Shown here piece by piece: positions 42,312 to 52,349 of a DNA stretch of 64,000 nt. The notes beneath the pieces were generated by a model that saw nothing but the letters and a program-made list of their open reading frames with translations, made no database searches and was not told the origin of the DNA. The DNA is from Seminavis robusta (taxonomy: Eukaryota > Bacillariophyta > Bacillariophyceae > Naviculales > Naviculaceae), in NCBI GenBank assembly GCA_903772945.1, contig CAICTM010000006.1, positions 62,001-126,000 of the forward strand. The letters run 5' to 3'. A program made the translations under genes and the position numbers. Every line of letters begins with the position of its first letter. Position 1 is the first letter of the stretch.

Positions 42312-43772
42312 GCATGCATGCATGCATGCATGACGCAAGCTCACAAAGAAATCCCTGGCTAGTGAAATAAATGATCAAGACGAATGGACTATTCGTCTTG
42401 TAGCCAGGATGAAACGTCCTTTCGTGGAAGGCGTTTTGAGCCATGAGACATCCTTTCTTTTCATCATGATCAGCTATCAATAATTGTGTGCAAAGATATT
42501 TGTTCATCCAACCATAAACACTAATATAAAATATACCACCCTGTCTTGAGGTTGGGCTTCCACCCGTTTGATTGGATTCTCAACCCGGAAAGCAAAAGGG
42601 TTCCTGGAATGCTACGAAGCAAACCAGCGGAGAGCCTCAGGCAAAACCGGTTGGTGGTTGGAAGTGCCCCCTCACCTATATACAAAGCTGAATTCCTGTT
42701 GGCGACTACGCCGCAAATTTTTCGGCATCAGACACTCCTGCCTGGTTTCGAAAGAGACCACATATGGTGCTGACCAGAGACTGCGTCCTTCCGATCCGTA
42801 AAGTCGAAGCCTCATCCTGGGCACACGAGGATGGAGGAGGTGACTGTGTGGGGTTTCAAGGCGTGAACTTCTCTGAGTCGCCCCTTTCCCTTCTTTGGAT
42901 ATAGACCTGCTTGCCTCTTCCGTGCGTGCTCGCAGTCCTACTCTGCACTCGCCCCTCTTTGGGTATTCTACAGCTCTTTCACCCCTTTTGCATGTTTCTT
43001 CAATTGTGCTCCAGTTCCCCTCTTTACTTATCATTAGACTCATCAACAAACCTACGATTTCTCCTGTGATCCCTTGGGCACTTACACTGCTCTTTGCCTT
43101 CCATAGTACGTCATTGTTCCAGCTTTGTCCGTCGATAGCCCTACCGAGGTCCATTTGTTTAGCACAAGTGGAAGTGTCCACTGTTGCTTCTTTGGCCGGC
43201 CAGGCACATCAGCGTGACACATTTCAGCACTTCCAGTTAGCCATCAAGCTACGGTAGCAGCGGGAGACCTTGAGGTCTAGCTAGTTGGCCTATTTGCCCT
43301 TGGCAGAACTGATCTCTTTGTGCAATCCATGAGCACCCATTTCCCTGCTATATCGTTTCAAGAAGTCAGCAAGAACCACAACTACCGTATGTATTGGCAG
43401 CGAGTATACTCTATCCGTCAGGGAAACGGTCACAACCTGGCTAGCTAGCCAAACACTATCCAAGACGAGCAACTAGTACTGGTCGAAGAGGAGGCAAGTC
43501 ATCCAACAAGCACAATGTAGTAGCATTGGTAGCAGCACGGGATTTGACCTATATTAGAACATTCGGAGTCGAGTCCCCAAGCTAACTACTAGTAGTAGAG
43601 AAGGCTACTCGTCGAAAGGCAGGCCCTGCTAGTCAAAGTACATACGATATCAGTTTGTTGTGAGGCCAAATAAATGAATACATCGAATGCAGCAGCAATA
43701 ACGAAAAAAAGCTGGATTTGACTGACTGGGAGTAGTGAGTCTCCTATACTACTTATTGTAGGAAGGAGATGA
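42312..43772. other. 1.46 kb gap, nothing certain
   Basis: After the (GCAT)n run, two overlapping plus-strand frames at 42546-42800 look mildly protein-like but have no ATG and no family. A pyrimidine-rich stretch (42880-43050) produces a long minus-strand frame of poor character (43181-42672). I call no gene. CTAGCTAG-type motifs at 43277 and 43439. Confidence 0.4.
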
Positions 43773-44834
43773 TCACAGTATCTGACAGGTACCACTATTC
43801 CATTTCAACTCACCGGAAAAGTCATCGTTGTCTCCTTCTTCCCCTTCTTCTTCGACATCTTGTTGATGAAACGAGGACGATGCCGACGTGGAGGGTGTGA
43901 GTTGTTGGCGTTTTCGCTTTCGGGTATTGACAAATTCATCGTAGGTCATGCGTCGTTTGGAAGATTGATAGCGGGTACAGTCTATGGTGTCGAGTAGTTT
44001 CTGATCGACCTTGCCGGAATATCCCGATTTGCGTACCAATGCCGTAACAGCCTGACGTTGATCCCATCCTTGTTCGGATGCCACTTCCGGAAGGTAGGTG
44101 GCCGAGTACGTCTTGCTGCTATTGTTGCTGCTGCCCGACGATGCCGTTGTTATTGTTGTTGTAAATCGAATGAGGATCCCGTGTTTCCCCACATGCCAAT
44201 CGAGACAATGATCACAGACTTCGTACTTGACGAGTAGACTGACGGCGACTCGTAACTGGGGTACTTCGGAAGCTGTGACGGGATGGAATCGTCGATCTCG
44301 CAAGGCCGAATTGAGTGCATAGTCTCCAATCGACGTGAGGAGTGGTTTGGGGGTGAGACTTCCGATGCACCCTCGAAGTTCGTAGATTGGTGTGGCAGGG
44401 GTAGTTTCGGTGGCACTGGCGTTATTATTATTTCGCAAGAGTAAATTGCTGGGGAAGAGAGACGACGCCTTGGGCCGTAGCTTATCCCAAGTGATAAAGA
44501 GTGGGCATTCGATGGAAGGGTCGGAGAGAGCCTTGACGTACTCTGGTATGGGACGTTTGTTGCGAAAGGCACGCCACGAGCTCTTGCTATTGTTGCTGCT
44601 GCTGTCGCCCTGCTGAAGTTCCTGGGATAAGGTGACAAAGCAGTGGTAGCACATGGCATCAGTAGCTTCCAATTCGGAGGATGGTGGCGGCGGTGATGAT
44701 GATGACGGATGAGCCGTTTCCTTCTTGGCACTACTACTTGTACTGCTTGTACTACTAGCAGGAGTAGTAGCGCGGGAAGGGGAAGGAGCGGGGGTATTCC
44801 TGGGACTACTTGGACTTTGAGGACTGATTGACAT
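43773..44834 (-). CDS. AMMECR1-domain protein
   Basis: 353 residues, ATG at 44834. A Ser/Pro/Thr-rich N-terminus precedes the AMMECR1 domain (about 60-300). The landmarks are CPLFITWDKL, the family's nearly invariant LRGCIGSL, ALRDRRFHPVTASEVPQL, VSLLVKYEVC, HGILIRF and LPEVASEQGWDQRQAVTALVRKSGY. Compared with the usual 190-residue domain this copy has Asn/Ala/Thr and Ser/Asn insertions. The biochemical role is not settled; human AMMECR1 and bacterial relatives suggest a basic cellular function. Near the 3' end a donor-like CCG|GTGAGT (about 43816) could mean the true C-terminus lies in another exon. Confidence 0.85.
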   Translation of the reverse strand: MSISPQSPSSPRNTPAPSPSRATTPASSTSSTSSSAKKETAHPSSSSPPPPSSELEATDAMCYHCFVTLSQELQQGDSSSNNSKSSWRAFRNKRPIPEYVKALSDPSIECPLFITWDKLRPKASSLFPSNLLLRNNNNASATETTPATPIYELRGCIGSLTPKPLLTSIGDYALNSALRDRRFHPVTASEVPQLRVAVSLLVKYEVCDHCLDWHVGKHGILIRFTTTITTASSGSSNNSSKTYSATYLPEVASEQGWDQRQAVTALVRKSGYSGKVDQKLLDTIDCTRYQSSKRRMTYDEFVNTRKRKRQQLTPSTSASSSFHQQDVEEEGEEGDNDDFSGELKWNSGTCQIL

Positions 44835-45664
44835 GACGGGCGATCAGAGCAGAGCAATGAGATGCATAAGAAGACACATGAAATTGAACAATTAAGTGAA
44901 CAAGGTCAACAGGCTCACCTCATGGTGTCAAGGCACGTGTTGGAGGTGCACCTCCAAAGTATCGAATTTTCAAAAGCGAGGAGTGAATCGAATCGAATCA
45001 GGAATCAGGGGTATCGCCAGCTATGGTTCGATTTCACTACTAGACAATCAGAGCATCTGGCTATGCTAAAAGGAGGGGGTTGCGTTGGTGGAAGGGATCA
45101 ATGAAATGGATGCCTGAAGGTACCGGTAGCCTTCAAAGACAATGGCTGGATCTTGGTGGTGATTGGCCGTTGTTGGAATTTCTGGTTGTCTAGTCGACCG
45201 GGAATAGACTATTCATGACTCACAGATACTTTCAGATGAAACGGCAAAATGGCGAAGAGTAGACCTGTCATAGCTAGTACCGGTACTTGTGACTATTTTA
45301 AGTGAAGTGCCAATGGTACAGCCCAGATCGGGAATGGCATTGTCATAGGCATCACCTACGGCAGGTCCAGATACTGAGAACATCCGAGGGTGCTTTAGAA
45401 ATAAAATGACCCACGAAGCGGTGTGCACAAGGAGAACTTCAAAATGGGGACATCCAAGATGTACGGTAGGAATAGATGTCATGAATATCCTTCCTCCACT
45501 CCCTGTCACTCAGGTAACGAGTTCCAATCAATCAGACGACCTGCTGGACACCTTGCACAACTAAACTAACTGCTAGTAAAGAGACGACACTGTGACGAAG
45601 CGTTGCTCCAAAATAAATCTCGTTTCTAATAGTGAATCAATCAATCAATTGGTGTTTTTTTGCC
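44835..45664. other. Gap between AMMECR1 and HRD1-like genes
   Basis: About 830 bases. A minus-strand 98-residue frame at 45509-45213 has moderately protein-like composition but no ATG before its 10th codon and no homology I recognise. TACCGGTA motifs at 45121-45128 and 45290-45297. No gene called. Confidence 0.45.
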
Positions 45665-47494
45665 TTACTTTTTGTTGTTGTTGTTGAAAAAAGCTCCCAG
45701 CGTTCGCACTCGCACCACGGTATCTTCGTGAACCCATCCATCGGGCACCTGCATCATGAATCCCACTTCCTGTTTCCACTGAAGCGCTTGACAGAGTACG
45801 ACGACCCCAAATGGAACCGTCCGACCGACCGCTGTGTGTGCTTCATCCCATACATCTGCTCCTTCGTCCTTGACGACTCGATATAGTGCTGGAAAGGGTG
45901 ACTGTTCTTCCACGACGGGTGGTGGTGGTGGTGGATTGGTGGTATGACTTTCGTGATGTTCAGTGGTTGTGGTTGTTTCCTGTGCAGGGTGTGATTCTGG
46001 TGTCTCTTCTTCTTCTGCTTCCATTTCTTCTTCTTCCTCTTCTTGTGCAGCCCGCGCTTCCGCCGCAGCACGTCGCGCCGCTTCGGCGACCGCTTGTGCT
46101 TCCATGGCGGAAATATCTCCTCGACACGTGGGACACGTCTGTTGTTGGACCAACCATTCGCGGAGACAGGATTTGTGAAAAATGTGTCCACACCCCGGCA
46201 GTTTTTTACAATCATTAATGGTCATGTCATCGCGACAAATGATACAATCGCGTCCTGCCGCTTCCAATTCGTCTTCGGTAACGGACTGGAATCGATTCAT
46301 ACTGGCCATGAGTCTTCGGTACTTGGCGAATGCTACCAATCGTTGTTTGAGTGCCTGGAATGACACGTATACTTCTCGGAACAAGTTGATGGGCATTCCG
46401 TAGTATGTCAATACAATGGCAAAGAAAATGACGTAGAATAGGAATTTGAGTGCTTGTGCCTGGACTTCGACGGCAAATGTGAATGTGGCCTTGTGTTCTT
46501 TCCACGGATGTATCCATCGATGCATGCGTTGATCGGGCGTGGTTTGTTCGTGCAAATAGTGCATCCATCCATCGAGTGCATGCAAATGCCAGAGTACTAG
46601 ATTGTTCCACGCGGACACTAGTAGAATAGCGGCTTCAAACCCAAATAGAATGGATACCGAGGGTCCATGCGTCAGTATATCATTTCCCGTCCACTGTACG
46701 GCGAAAATGTCGAGTACTTGCAATAGAATGAGCAAGAACCACAATTTGGCATGTTGCCACTGAAGTACGGGCCATCCTTGCCAGATGGAACCGGGTGCCC
46801 CCACCACAATGGATTCTTCCGTGACGCGCAAATGTCCTTCTCGTAGATCAGCGACCCAATGCAGACACTTTGCGAGTACGAGAATGAGGAATAGAATGCC
46901 ATTGGAAACGGTCAATTCACTGCGAAACATGGTCAATGCCAAACACGTCTCGGTGACATTCCAACGAAAGAAATCTCCAACGCCTTCGGCTTCGTGCAAT
47001 CGCAATCCTCCCAAAAAGGTTTTGGTAACGGCGCGAAAGACACCGACACACGTGGCAATCAATGCATTCGCCAAAATAATATAGGCGGCCTTGCTGGATC
47101 GAATGTAGACCAGTGCCAAGTACCATTGTTGACGCGTCCGCAGCGCATAAAACACCAACAGCAGTGCCGCGAATAACGACGTTTGTGTATACGACAAACT
47201 GCGCAATAATCCTGGACTACTGGATGATGATTGAGGAGGAGGCATCATGTCATGGTTGTTGTTGTTGTTGTCATTATTATTCATCATGGCCGGTGGTTCC
47301 GGATGATCCTCGTGATGATGGTCATGTGGCGCATGGTCGTCGTCGTTGTCTTGGAGGAGGTTGTCTTGCCATGCTTGCTCTTGCTCTTGTTGCAACAACA
47401 GACGCTCCATCGCCTCTTCTTGTTCACGGCGACGGCGTTCTTCATCGCTCTCCCCTTCGTTTCCTACTGGTACTACTGCTGCTGGGTCTGCCAT
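45665..47494 (-). CDS. HRD1: HRD1/synoviolin-like RING E3 ubiquitin ligase
   Basis: 609 residues in one exon. An acidic, His/Asn-rich N-terminus (1-95) comes before about six membrane spans (roughly 100-365). The segment GMPINLFREVYVSFQALKQR, which in HRD1 joins the membrane part to the RING, is present. The RING-H2 finger is at 417-457: CIICRDDM, GCGHIFHKSCLREWL, QQTCPTCR. HRD1 sits in the endoplasmic reticulum membrane and tags misfolded proteins for destruction (ERAD). One extra Gly precedes the third metal-binding Cys (KLPGCGHIFH). The tail has a coiled Glu-rich segment and a C-terminal domain (FPALYRVVKDEGADVWDEA) not typical of yeast or human HRD1. Confidence 0.82.
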   Translation of the reverse strand: MADPAAVVPVGNEGESDEERRRREQEEAMERLLLQQEQEQAWQDNLLQDNDDDHAPHDHHHEDHPEPPAMMNNNDNNNNNHDMMPPPQSSSSSPGLLRSLSYTQTSLFAALLLVFYALRTRQQWYLALVYIRSSKAAYIILANALIATCVGVFRAVTKTFLGGLRLHEAEGVGDFFRWNVTETCLALTMFRSELTVSNGILFLILVLAKCLHWVADLREGHLRVTEESIVVGAPGSIWQGWPVLQWQHAKLWFLLILLQVLDIFAVQWTGNDILTHGPSVSILFGFEAAILLVSAWNNLVLWHLHALDGWMHYLHEQTTPDQRMHRWIHPWKEHKATFTFAVEVQAQALKFLFYVIFFAIVLTYYGMPINLFREVYVSFQALKQRLVAFAKYRRLMASMNRFQSVTEDELEAAGRDCIICRDDMTINDCKKLPGCGHIFHKSCLREWLVQQQTCPTCRGDISAMEAQAVAEAARRAAAEARAAQEEEEEEMEAEEEETPESHPAQETTTTTEHHESHTTNPPPPPPVVEEQSPFPALYRVVKDEGADVWDEAHTAVGRTVPFGVVVLCQALQWKQEVGFMMQVPDGWVHEDTVVRVRTLGAFFNNNNKK

Positions 47495-47749
47495 GGTATC
47501 GTACTATCAAATAAACACAACACTAGCTAGTGCAGTAGCTAGCTAGTAGACTGGTTGTTGTTGGTCGTTGGTTTGTTGCCTTTGTCTTTTTGGCCGCTGA
47601 CAGCAAAGAGCGATCTTGCCCTCGACCGACTGAGGGTCTTTCACACTTTTATCGCAGGTGTGTGTGTGTGCTAGTTAGTGTGTACGTCTCTTTGTGTGCT
47701 GGTTAGTGTGTACGTCCGTCACATAAGGGGAAGTTTCCCTTGTATGGAG

Positions 47750-47949
47750 CTGTGTTTAGTTTGACACAGTTAGGTAAAATTGAGAGACTGTGTTCAGTTG
47801 GACACAGTAGCTTTAAACAGTGTTCAGTTAAACACAATAGCAAAAATCGAGAGACTGTGTCCAACTGAACACAGTAGCTTGAAACCAGAACTGAGATTGA
47901 GATATAAGCCAACACATAAAATTAAGAAGCTGTGTTTTGTTGGACACAG
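47750..47949. repeat. Five palindromic 20-mers, unit A
   Basis: Positions 47750-47769, 47788-47807, 47818-47837, 47855-47874 and 47930-47949. The second reads CTGTGTTCAGTTGGACACAG and the fourth is its exact reverse complement. The others differ at one to four positions. Each could form a cruciform or an RNA hairpin of nine pairs with a GT or AC centre. The five lie downstream of the unit A gene (its stop is at 48050), so they may be in its 3' UTR. The rest of 47495-47749 holds the HRD1-like promoter and the GT-rich leader. Confidence 0.85.
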
Positions 47950-48049
47950 TACCAGCTGCAGTGCTCATGGAAGCTAGGTAGAAATTAGATGTAAGCTAAC
48001 AATGAAATTGATTTGATATTTAGCTCCGAACTAATAGAAAGCTATTTTC

Positions 48050-49009
48050 TCAGCTGTATTGATGCTGCCAGTGTTCTTGTTCTGCCCTAGAGGCGTGCGG
48101 TGCTGGTGGTAACTGGAACAACAGCTCTGAGTCTGAATTTGAGTGGAAATAATAATGAGCTGCCCGACTAGAAACATCAGCCCAATACTTAAACCAATCA
48201 ATTTGCTTTTGAGCTTCACTGCGATCATATGAGCTTAAAGAAAGTGATCTTTGAAGATGTTTTTCCTGTGCCTCAGCTTGAGCTTTCCATTGATAATAAT
48301 ACTGGGTGTATTTCATTGCCATTTTTGCAAATGCTTCTTTCTCATCAGTACTGTTGTTTTCATTAGTGGTTGTGGTTGTGGTTGTGGTTGTGGTTGTGCT
48401 TGTGCTTGTGCTTGTGCTTGTGCTTGCAGAAACCCTGCCAAAAAAAGCTCTGAATCCATGGTCATCTACCATAGTATCACGAGGATTGTTTTCCTTTCGA
48501 TAATCATATTTTCGAGCATGTCTTCTGAACATAACTCCTGGTTGATTGCGATAATCTTCTGCAAGGCAGTCTAGTTCATCTTCTTGGGATGCCATCCATT
48601 TTTTAAAGCCAATATCAGTTTCCTTCCAATGTTTGTTTTTTGCTGCTTCTTTAAATTCTTTTCTTTTTTTCAGAACAAAGGGGTGATTCTTCTCTTGTTT
48701 CTCACGTCTACTTCGCAATTTTTGCATGCCTTCCTTAGCTTTCTGTTTGTCAGCCTCGTGCTGTTCATTTGTTTGCTGCACACGCTTCTCTCGCATTCTT
48801 TTCCAGTTTGCATTTAGCTCAGAGGTATCGTTTGCTTGTCGACGTCTCTCTCGAAGCTTTTGAACTCTTTCTCTAGTGGCCGCCTTTATATCATCCTTCT
48901 CTTCTTTTGACTGTTTTGCACGTATTACTCTCTTCCTGAGTCTGTCGGCCTCTCGCTTACCATCACGGAAACTCTTAGCCTGTTCCATAGATGAGTTAGT
49001 CTCTTCCAT
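48050..49009 (-). CDS. Basic coiled-coil protein of the tandem array, copy A
   Basis: 319 residues from ATG 49009. The first 160 residues are almost all helix-forming and strongly charged (RLRKRVIRAKQSKEEKDD, RERVQKLRERRRQ), a likely coiled coil with nucleic-acid-binding charge. Then follow a more ordered part (DIGFKKWMASQEDELDCLAE, YRNQPGVMFRRHARKYDYRK), a Ser-Thr microsatellite-encoded run, and an aromatic-rich C-terminal part (YTQYYYQWKAQAE, QIDWFKYWADVSSRAAHYYF). No family is recognised. It is intact, with no intron. It has the same position and orientation in its unit as copy B. Confidence 0.6.
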   Translation of the reverse strand: MEETNSSMEQAKSFRDGKREADRLRKRVIRAKQSKEEKDDIKAATRERVQKLRERRRQANDTSELNANWKRMREKRVQQTNEQHEADKQKAKEGMQKLRSRREKQEKNHPFVLKKRKEFKEAAKNKHWKETDIGFKKWMASQEDELDCLAEDYRNQPGVMFRRHARKYDYRKENNPRDTMVDDHGFRAFFGRVSASTSTSTSTSTTTTTTTTTTTNENNSTDEKEAFAKMAMKYTQYYYQWKAQAEAQEKHLQRSLSLSSYDRSEAQKQIDWFKYWADVSSRAAHYYFHSNSDSELLFQLPPAPHASRAEQEHWQHQYS

Positions 49010-49266
49010 CTCTTTACTTTTGAATGTCTACATGTATTGATTTCTTTGTGAAGCGTTGAGGCGTTGAGGCCCCTGTAATAGCTGGATATTTTCTTAAAAT
49101 CCAGGTGGGGGCTTCAGCCTCCGGCTGCCTGTTGCCCCCACCAGACTGGGGGTCCTTCCAACTTTTATCGGTAGGTGTGTGTGTGTGCTAGTTAGTGTGT
49201 ACGTCTCTGTGTGTGCTGGTTAGTGTGTACGTCCGTCACATAAGGGGAAGTTTCCCTTGTATGGAG

Positions 49267-49466
49267 CTGTGTTTAGTTGGACACAGTTAGGTAAAATTGA
49301 GAGACTGTGTTCAGTTGGACACAGTAGCTTTAAATAGTGTTCAGTTAAACACAATAGCAAAAATCGAGAGACTGTGTCCAACTGAACACAGTAGCTTGAA
49401 ACCGGAACTGAGATTGAGATTTAAGCCAACACATAAAATTAAGAGGCTGTGTTTTGTTGGACACAG
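49267..49466. repeat. Five palindromic 20-mers, unit B
   Basis: Positions 49267-49286, 49305-49324, 49335-49354, 49372-49391 and 49447-49466. Order, spacing and orientation are the same as in unit A. The second and fourth are unchanged (CTGTGTTCAGTTGGACACAG and its complement). In the first, the right arm is closer to the consensus than in unit A. They again lie downstream of the unit's gene. Confidence 0.85.
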
Positions 49467-49616
49467 TATCAGCTGCAGCATGGAAGCTAGTTAGAAATTA
49501 GATGTAAGCTAACAATGAAATTGATTTAATATTTAGCTCTGAACTAATAGAAAGCTATTTTCTCAGCAAAAGAACTTCTTTCAAGCTAACACAGAGACTT
49601 TTAAACAATAAATTGA

Positions 49617-50557
49617 CTATTTTATAGTATTGTATTGATGCTGCCAGTGTTCTTGTTCTGCCCTAGAGGTGTGGGGTGCCGGTGGTAACTGGAACAACAG
49701 CTCTGAGTCTGAATTTGAGTGGAAATAATAATGAGCTGCCCGACTAGAAAGATCGGCCCAATACTTAAACCAATCAATTTGCTTTTGAGCTTCAATGCGA
49801 TCAGATGAGCTTAGGGAAAGTGATCTTTGAAGGTGTTTTTCATGTGCCTCAGCTTGAGCTTTCCATTGATAATAATACTGGGTGTATTTCATTGCCATTT
49901 TTGCAAATGCTTCTTTCTCATCAGTACTGTTGTTTTCATTTGTGGTTGTGCTTGTGGTTGTGCTTGCAGAAACCCTGCCAAAAAAAGCTCTGAATCCATG
50001 GTCATCTACCATAGTACCACGAGGATTGTTTTTCTTTCGATAATCATATTTTCGAGCATGTCTTCTGAACATAACTCCTGGTTGATTGCGATAATCTTCT
50101 GCAAGGCAGTCTAATTTATCTTCTTGGGATGCCATCCATTTTTTAAAGCCAATATCAGTTTCCTTCCAATTTTTGTTTTTTGCTGCTTCTTTAAATTCTT
50201 TTCTTTTTTTCAGAACAAAGGGGTGATTCTTCTCTTGTTTCTCACGTCTACTTCGCATTTTTTGCATGCCTTCCTTAGCTTTTTGTTTGTCAGCCTCGTG
50301 CTGTTCATTTGTTTGCTGCGCACGCTTCTCTCGCATTCTTTTCCAGTTTGCATTTAGCTCAGAGGTATCGTTTGCTTGTCGACGTCTCTCTCGAAGCTTT
50401 TGAACTCTTTCTCTAGTGGCCGCCTTTATAGCATCCTTCTTTTCTTTTGACTGTTTTGCACGTATTACTCTCTTCCTGAGTCTGTCGGCCTCTCGCTTAC
50501 CATCACGGAAACTCTTAGTAGCCTGTTCAATAGACGAGTTAGTCTCTCCATCTCTTT
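49617..50557 (-). pseudogene. Basic coiled-coil protein of the tandem array, copy B, start codon out of frame
   Basis: The frame is open from just after an in-frame TAA (about 50557) to the stop at 49617. It matches copy A throughout (RLRKRVIRAKQSKEKKDA, KRMREKRAQQTNEQHEADK, YTQYYYQWKAQAEAHEKHL). One A is missing right after the ATG that starts copy A (ATGGAAGAG became ATGGAGAG), so that ATG is out of frame. The first in-frame ATG is at 50336, giving a 239-residue product that lacks the first 80 residues. The Thr run is shorter and the end differs (QYNTIK for QYS). Because the body is still open with mostly silent or mild changes, it may be translated from 50336 or have lost function recently. 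Confidence 0.6.
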
Positions 50558-50704
50558 ACTTTTGAATGTCTACATGTATTGATTTCTTTGTGAAGCGTTG
50601 AGGCGTTGAGGCCCCTGTAATAGCTGAATATTTTCTTAATTTCCAGGTGGGGGCTTCAGCCTCCGGCTGCCTGTTCTTCTTAGTCTGTACGTCTCTGTGT
50701 GTGC

Positions 50705-50966
50705 TGGTTAGTGTGTACGTCCGGCATAAAGGATGGGGTAAATAATAATTGTTAGTTGGTAAAATATACTCCGAGTACCAAACTATGTGTGTGTGCAAGT
50801 TAGTATGTACGTCCGCCATAAAGGATGGGGTAAATAATAATTGTTAGCAGGTAAAACATACTCCGAGTACCAGAGTATGTGTGCAAGTTAGTCTGTACGT
50901 CCGTCATAAAGGATGAGGTAAATATTAATTGTTAGCTGGTAAAACATACTCCGAGTACCAATGTGT
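50705..50966. repeat. Three tandem repeats of about 90 bases
   Basis: GTACGTCCG starts recur at 50715, 50809 and 50896. Each copy has CATAAAGGATG.GGTAAATA, TAATTGTTAG and ACATACTCCGAGTACCA. The GT-rich lead-in (GTGCAAGTTAGT.TGTACGTCC) is the same sequence family as the leader of units A and B, which ties this block to the array. It is followed by one palindrome (around 51001-51022) and the third hairpin (51073-51085). The sequence from 51096 to 51496 holds only the inverted pair TAACC/GGGTTA at 51112-51128 and the promoter of the next gene. Confidence 0.85.
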
Positions 50967-51496
50967 GTGTTTTGGTTGGCTATCGATAGACTACAGTAGA
51001 CTGTGTGTTCAGTTGAACACAGTGTTGGATTTGGCCAAAGAATCAAATCTCTTTTTTGACAGTTGAGGGCATCAGCCTTCGGCTGTCTGTTCTTTTGTGT
51101 GCGTTTCGATTAACCTTAGTGAGGGTTATCTTTTGATTGAAACCCGATAATGACGTAATCAATTTCTTCGTACGTCAGCGAGAGGCCCTCCCTTACTGAT
51201 CACCATCACACCAACCAACAACGAGAAGGGAGGACAGGTTGCCATCACTACATCGTACTTTGTCCACATGTACAGTACTTCTTGTTGCTTTGCTAATAAA
51301 GTGAGGATTCGATTCTTCCTTGCCATTTGACTTGCATACGCGTGTTCCGCACGGATCTGTTCTTCTCTCCTTTACTTAGTCTACTTACTCTATTAGATTG
51401 CTACCGGTAGTTAGCAAGATACTGCCATAGAACAGAGAACTGGAAAAAGACGAAAGAAATCTACCTCTCTTTTGGAAAGAAAGAAGGAAAGGAACC

Positions 51497-51859
51497 ATGA
51501 GATATCATCAGGGATCAACAAATCAACATCGCAGTCACGACGACGACGACCATACATCCTCTTCCTTGTGGATACCGCCATCCATGTACCGATTATGTCT
51601 CGTTGCCTTTGCTGTGGCTATGTTTGACAGGGTTCCCTTGGCAAACTCGTTTTTGCAAGCACAACCCATCACTCATCATCATCATCATTATCATTGTCAG
51701 TATCATCAGATGAACACGTTCTTCTTACTACAAGCGGCCGGTGGTACGGACGACTACACTACCAAGGCATATGATCCAGAAGAAGAAGTCAAGCGACGAT
51801 TAGCACGGGCCAAGGCGGTACTAGAGAAATCCAAACAAAAGTTGGAACAGAATCAACAA

Positions 51860-51893
<34 letters not shown>

Positions 51894-52273
51894 CTGAGGA
51901 ATCATCATCCACTACTACTACCAGTAGTAGTAATCTCCCCTTTTTTGCTGCCAAAAAGGCCACTGCCAATACGGATCCCCAACGGCGGCGAGAACGGGTC
52001 ATCAAGGCACGAGACGAAAGCACGGGTCTTATCACGGCCGATGGAGAAAAAATGGCTGCCATGTCCGAACAGGAAGAATGGGAAATAAGGCCCTTGTCCG
52101 AAGTATTTGACAATGAAATGGAGGAAAATGCCGATGTATACTCTCTGGCGTCGCAACAACTCGCCGATCGAGATGTCGTGGCCAGTATTTGGAATCTGCG
52201 AAAAGTCATGAAAACCGAAGATTACATGAGGATTTTTGACAAGAAGAATTGGTTCATTGGTGAAGACAATTAA
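51497..52273 (+). CDS. Probable plastid-targeted protein of unknown function
   Basis: 258 residues, single exon. After a polar N-terminus there is a hydrophobic stretch (LCLVAFAVAMFDRVPLANS) followed by FLQAQP, which fits a signal peptide plus Phe-started transit peptide of diatom plastid proteins. A charged helix (EEEVKRRLARAKAVLEKSKQ) is followed by an Ala run from a CTG/GCT microsatellite and a Ser/Thr run. The C-terminal 90 residues look conserved and folded (STGLITADGEKMAAMSEQEE, DVYSLASQQLADRDVVASIW, NWFIGEDN). I do not recognise the family. Confidence 0.55.
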
Positions 52274-52349
52274 TTGAAACATGAATGACAGACAGACATC
52301 ACAAACACATACTTGAATGCACACACACACAAAAACAGAAAAAACAGAG

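Larger units (their letters stand above)
47614..51095. repeat. Tandem array: two 1.5 kb gene-bearing units plus a gene-less remnant
   Basis: Unit A is about 47614-49130, unit B about 49131-50676 and remnant C about 50677-51095. In plus-strand order each full unit has: a GT-rich leader with CTAGTTAGTGTGTACGTC, five palindromic 20-mers, the 3' end and body of a minus-strand gene, TTGAGGCGTTGAGGCCCC, and the hairpin CAGCCTCCGGCTG. Hairpins lie at 49115-49127, 50657-50669 and 51073-51085 (CAGCCTTCGGCTG in C). The offset between A and B is 1517 bases at the leader and 1542 at the hairpin. B keeps about 60 bases after the gene that A lacks, and A has a longer Thr/Ser microsatellite. C lacks the gene and has one palindrome and three 90-base repeats. 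Confidence 0.85.

Noticed and set aside
42672-43181. 169-codon minus-strand frame
   Set aside because: It starts with GTG, lies over a pyrimidine-rich stretch, and shows no domain or helix/strand pattern.
48251-48574. Hydrophobic plus-strand frames inside the array genes
   Set aside because: Antisense of the charged coiled-coil sequence; the same shadow appears in copy B.
49115-49127. Helitron-type end at the array hairpin
   Set aside because: A hairpin is present but CTRR does not follow it on either strand, and no Rep/helicase gene is seen.
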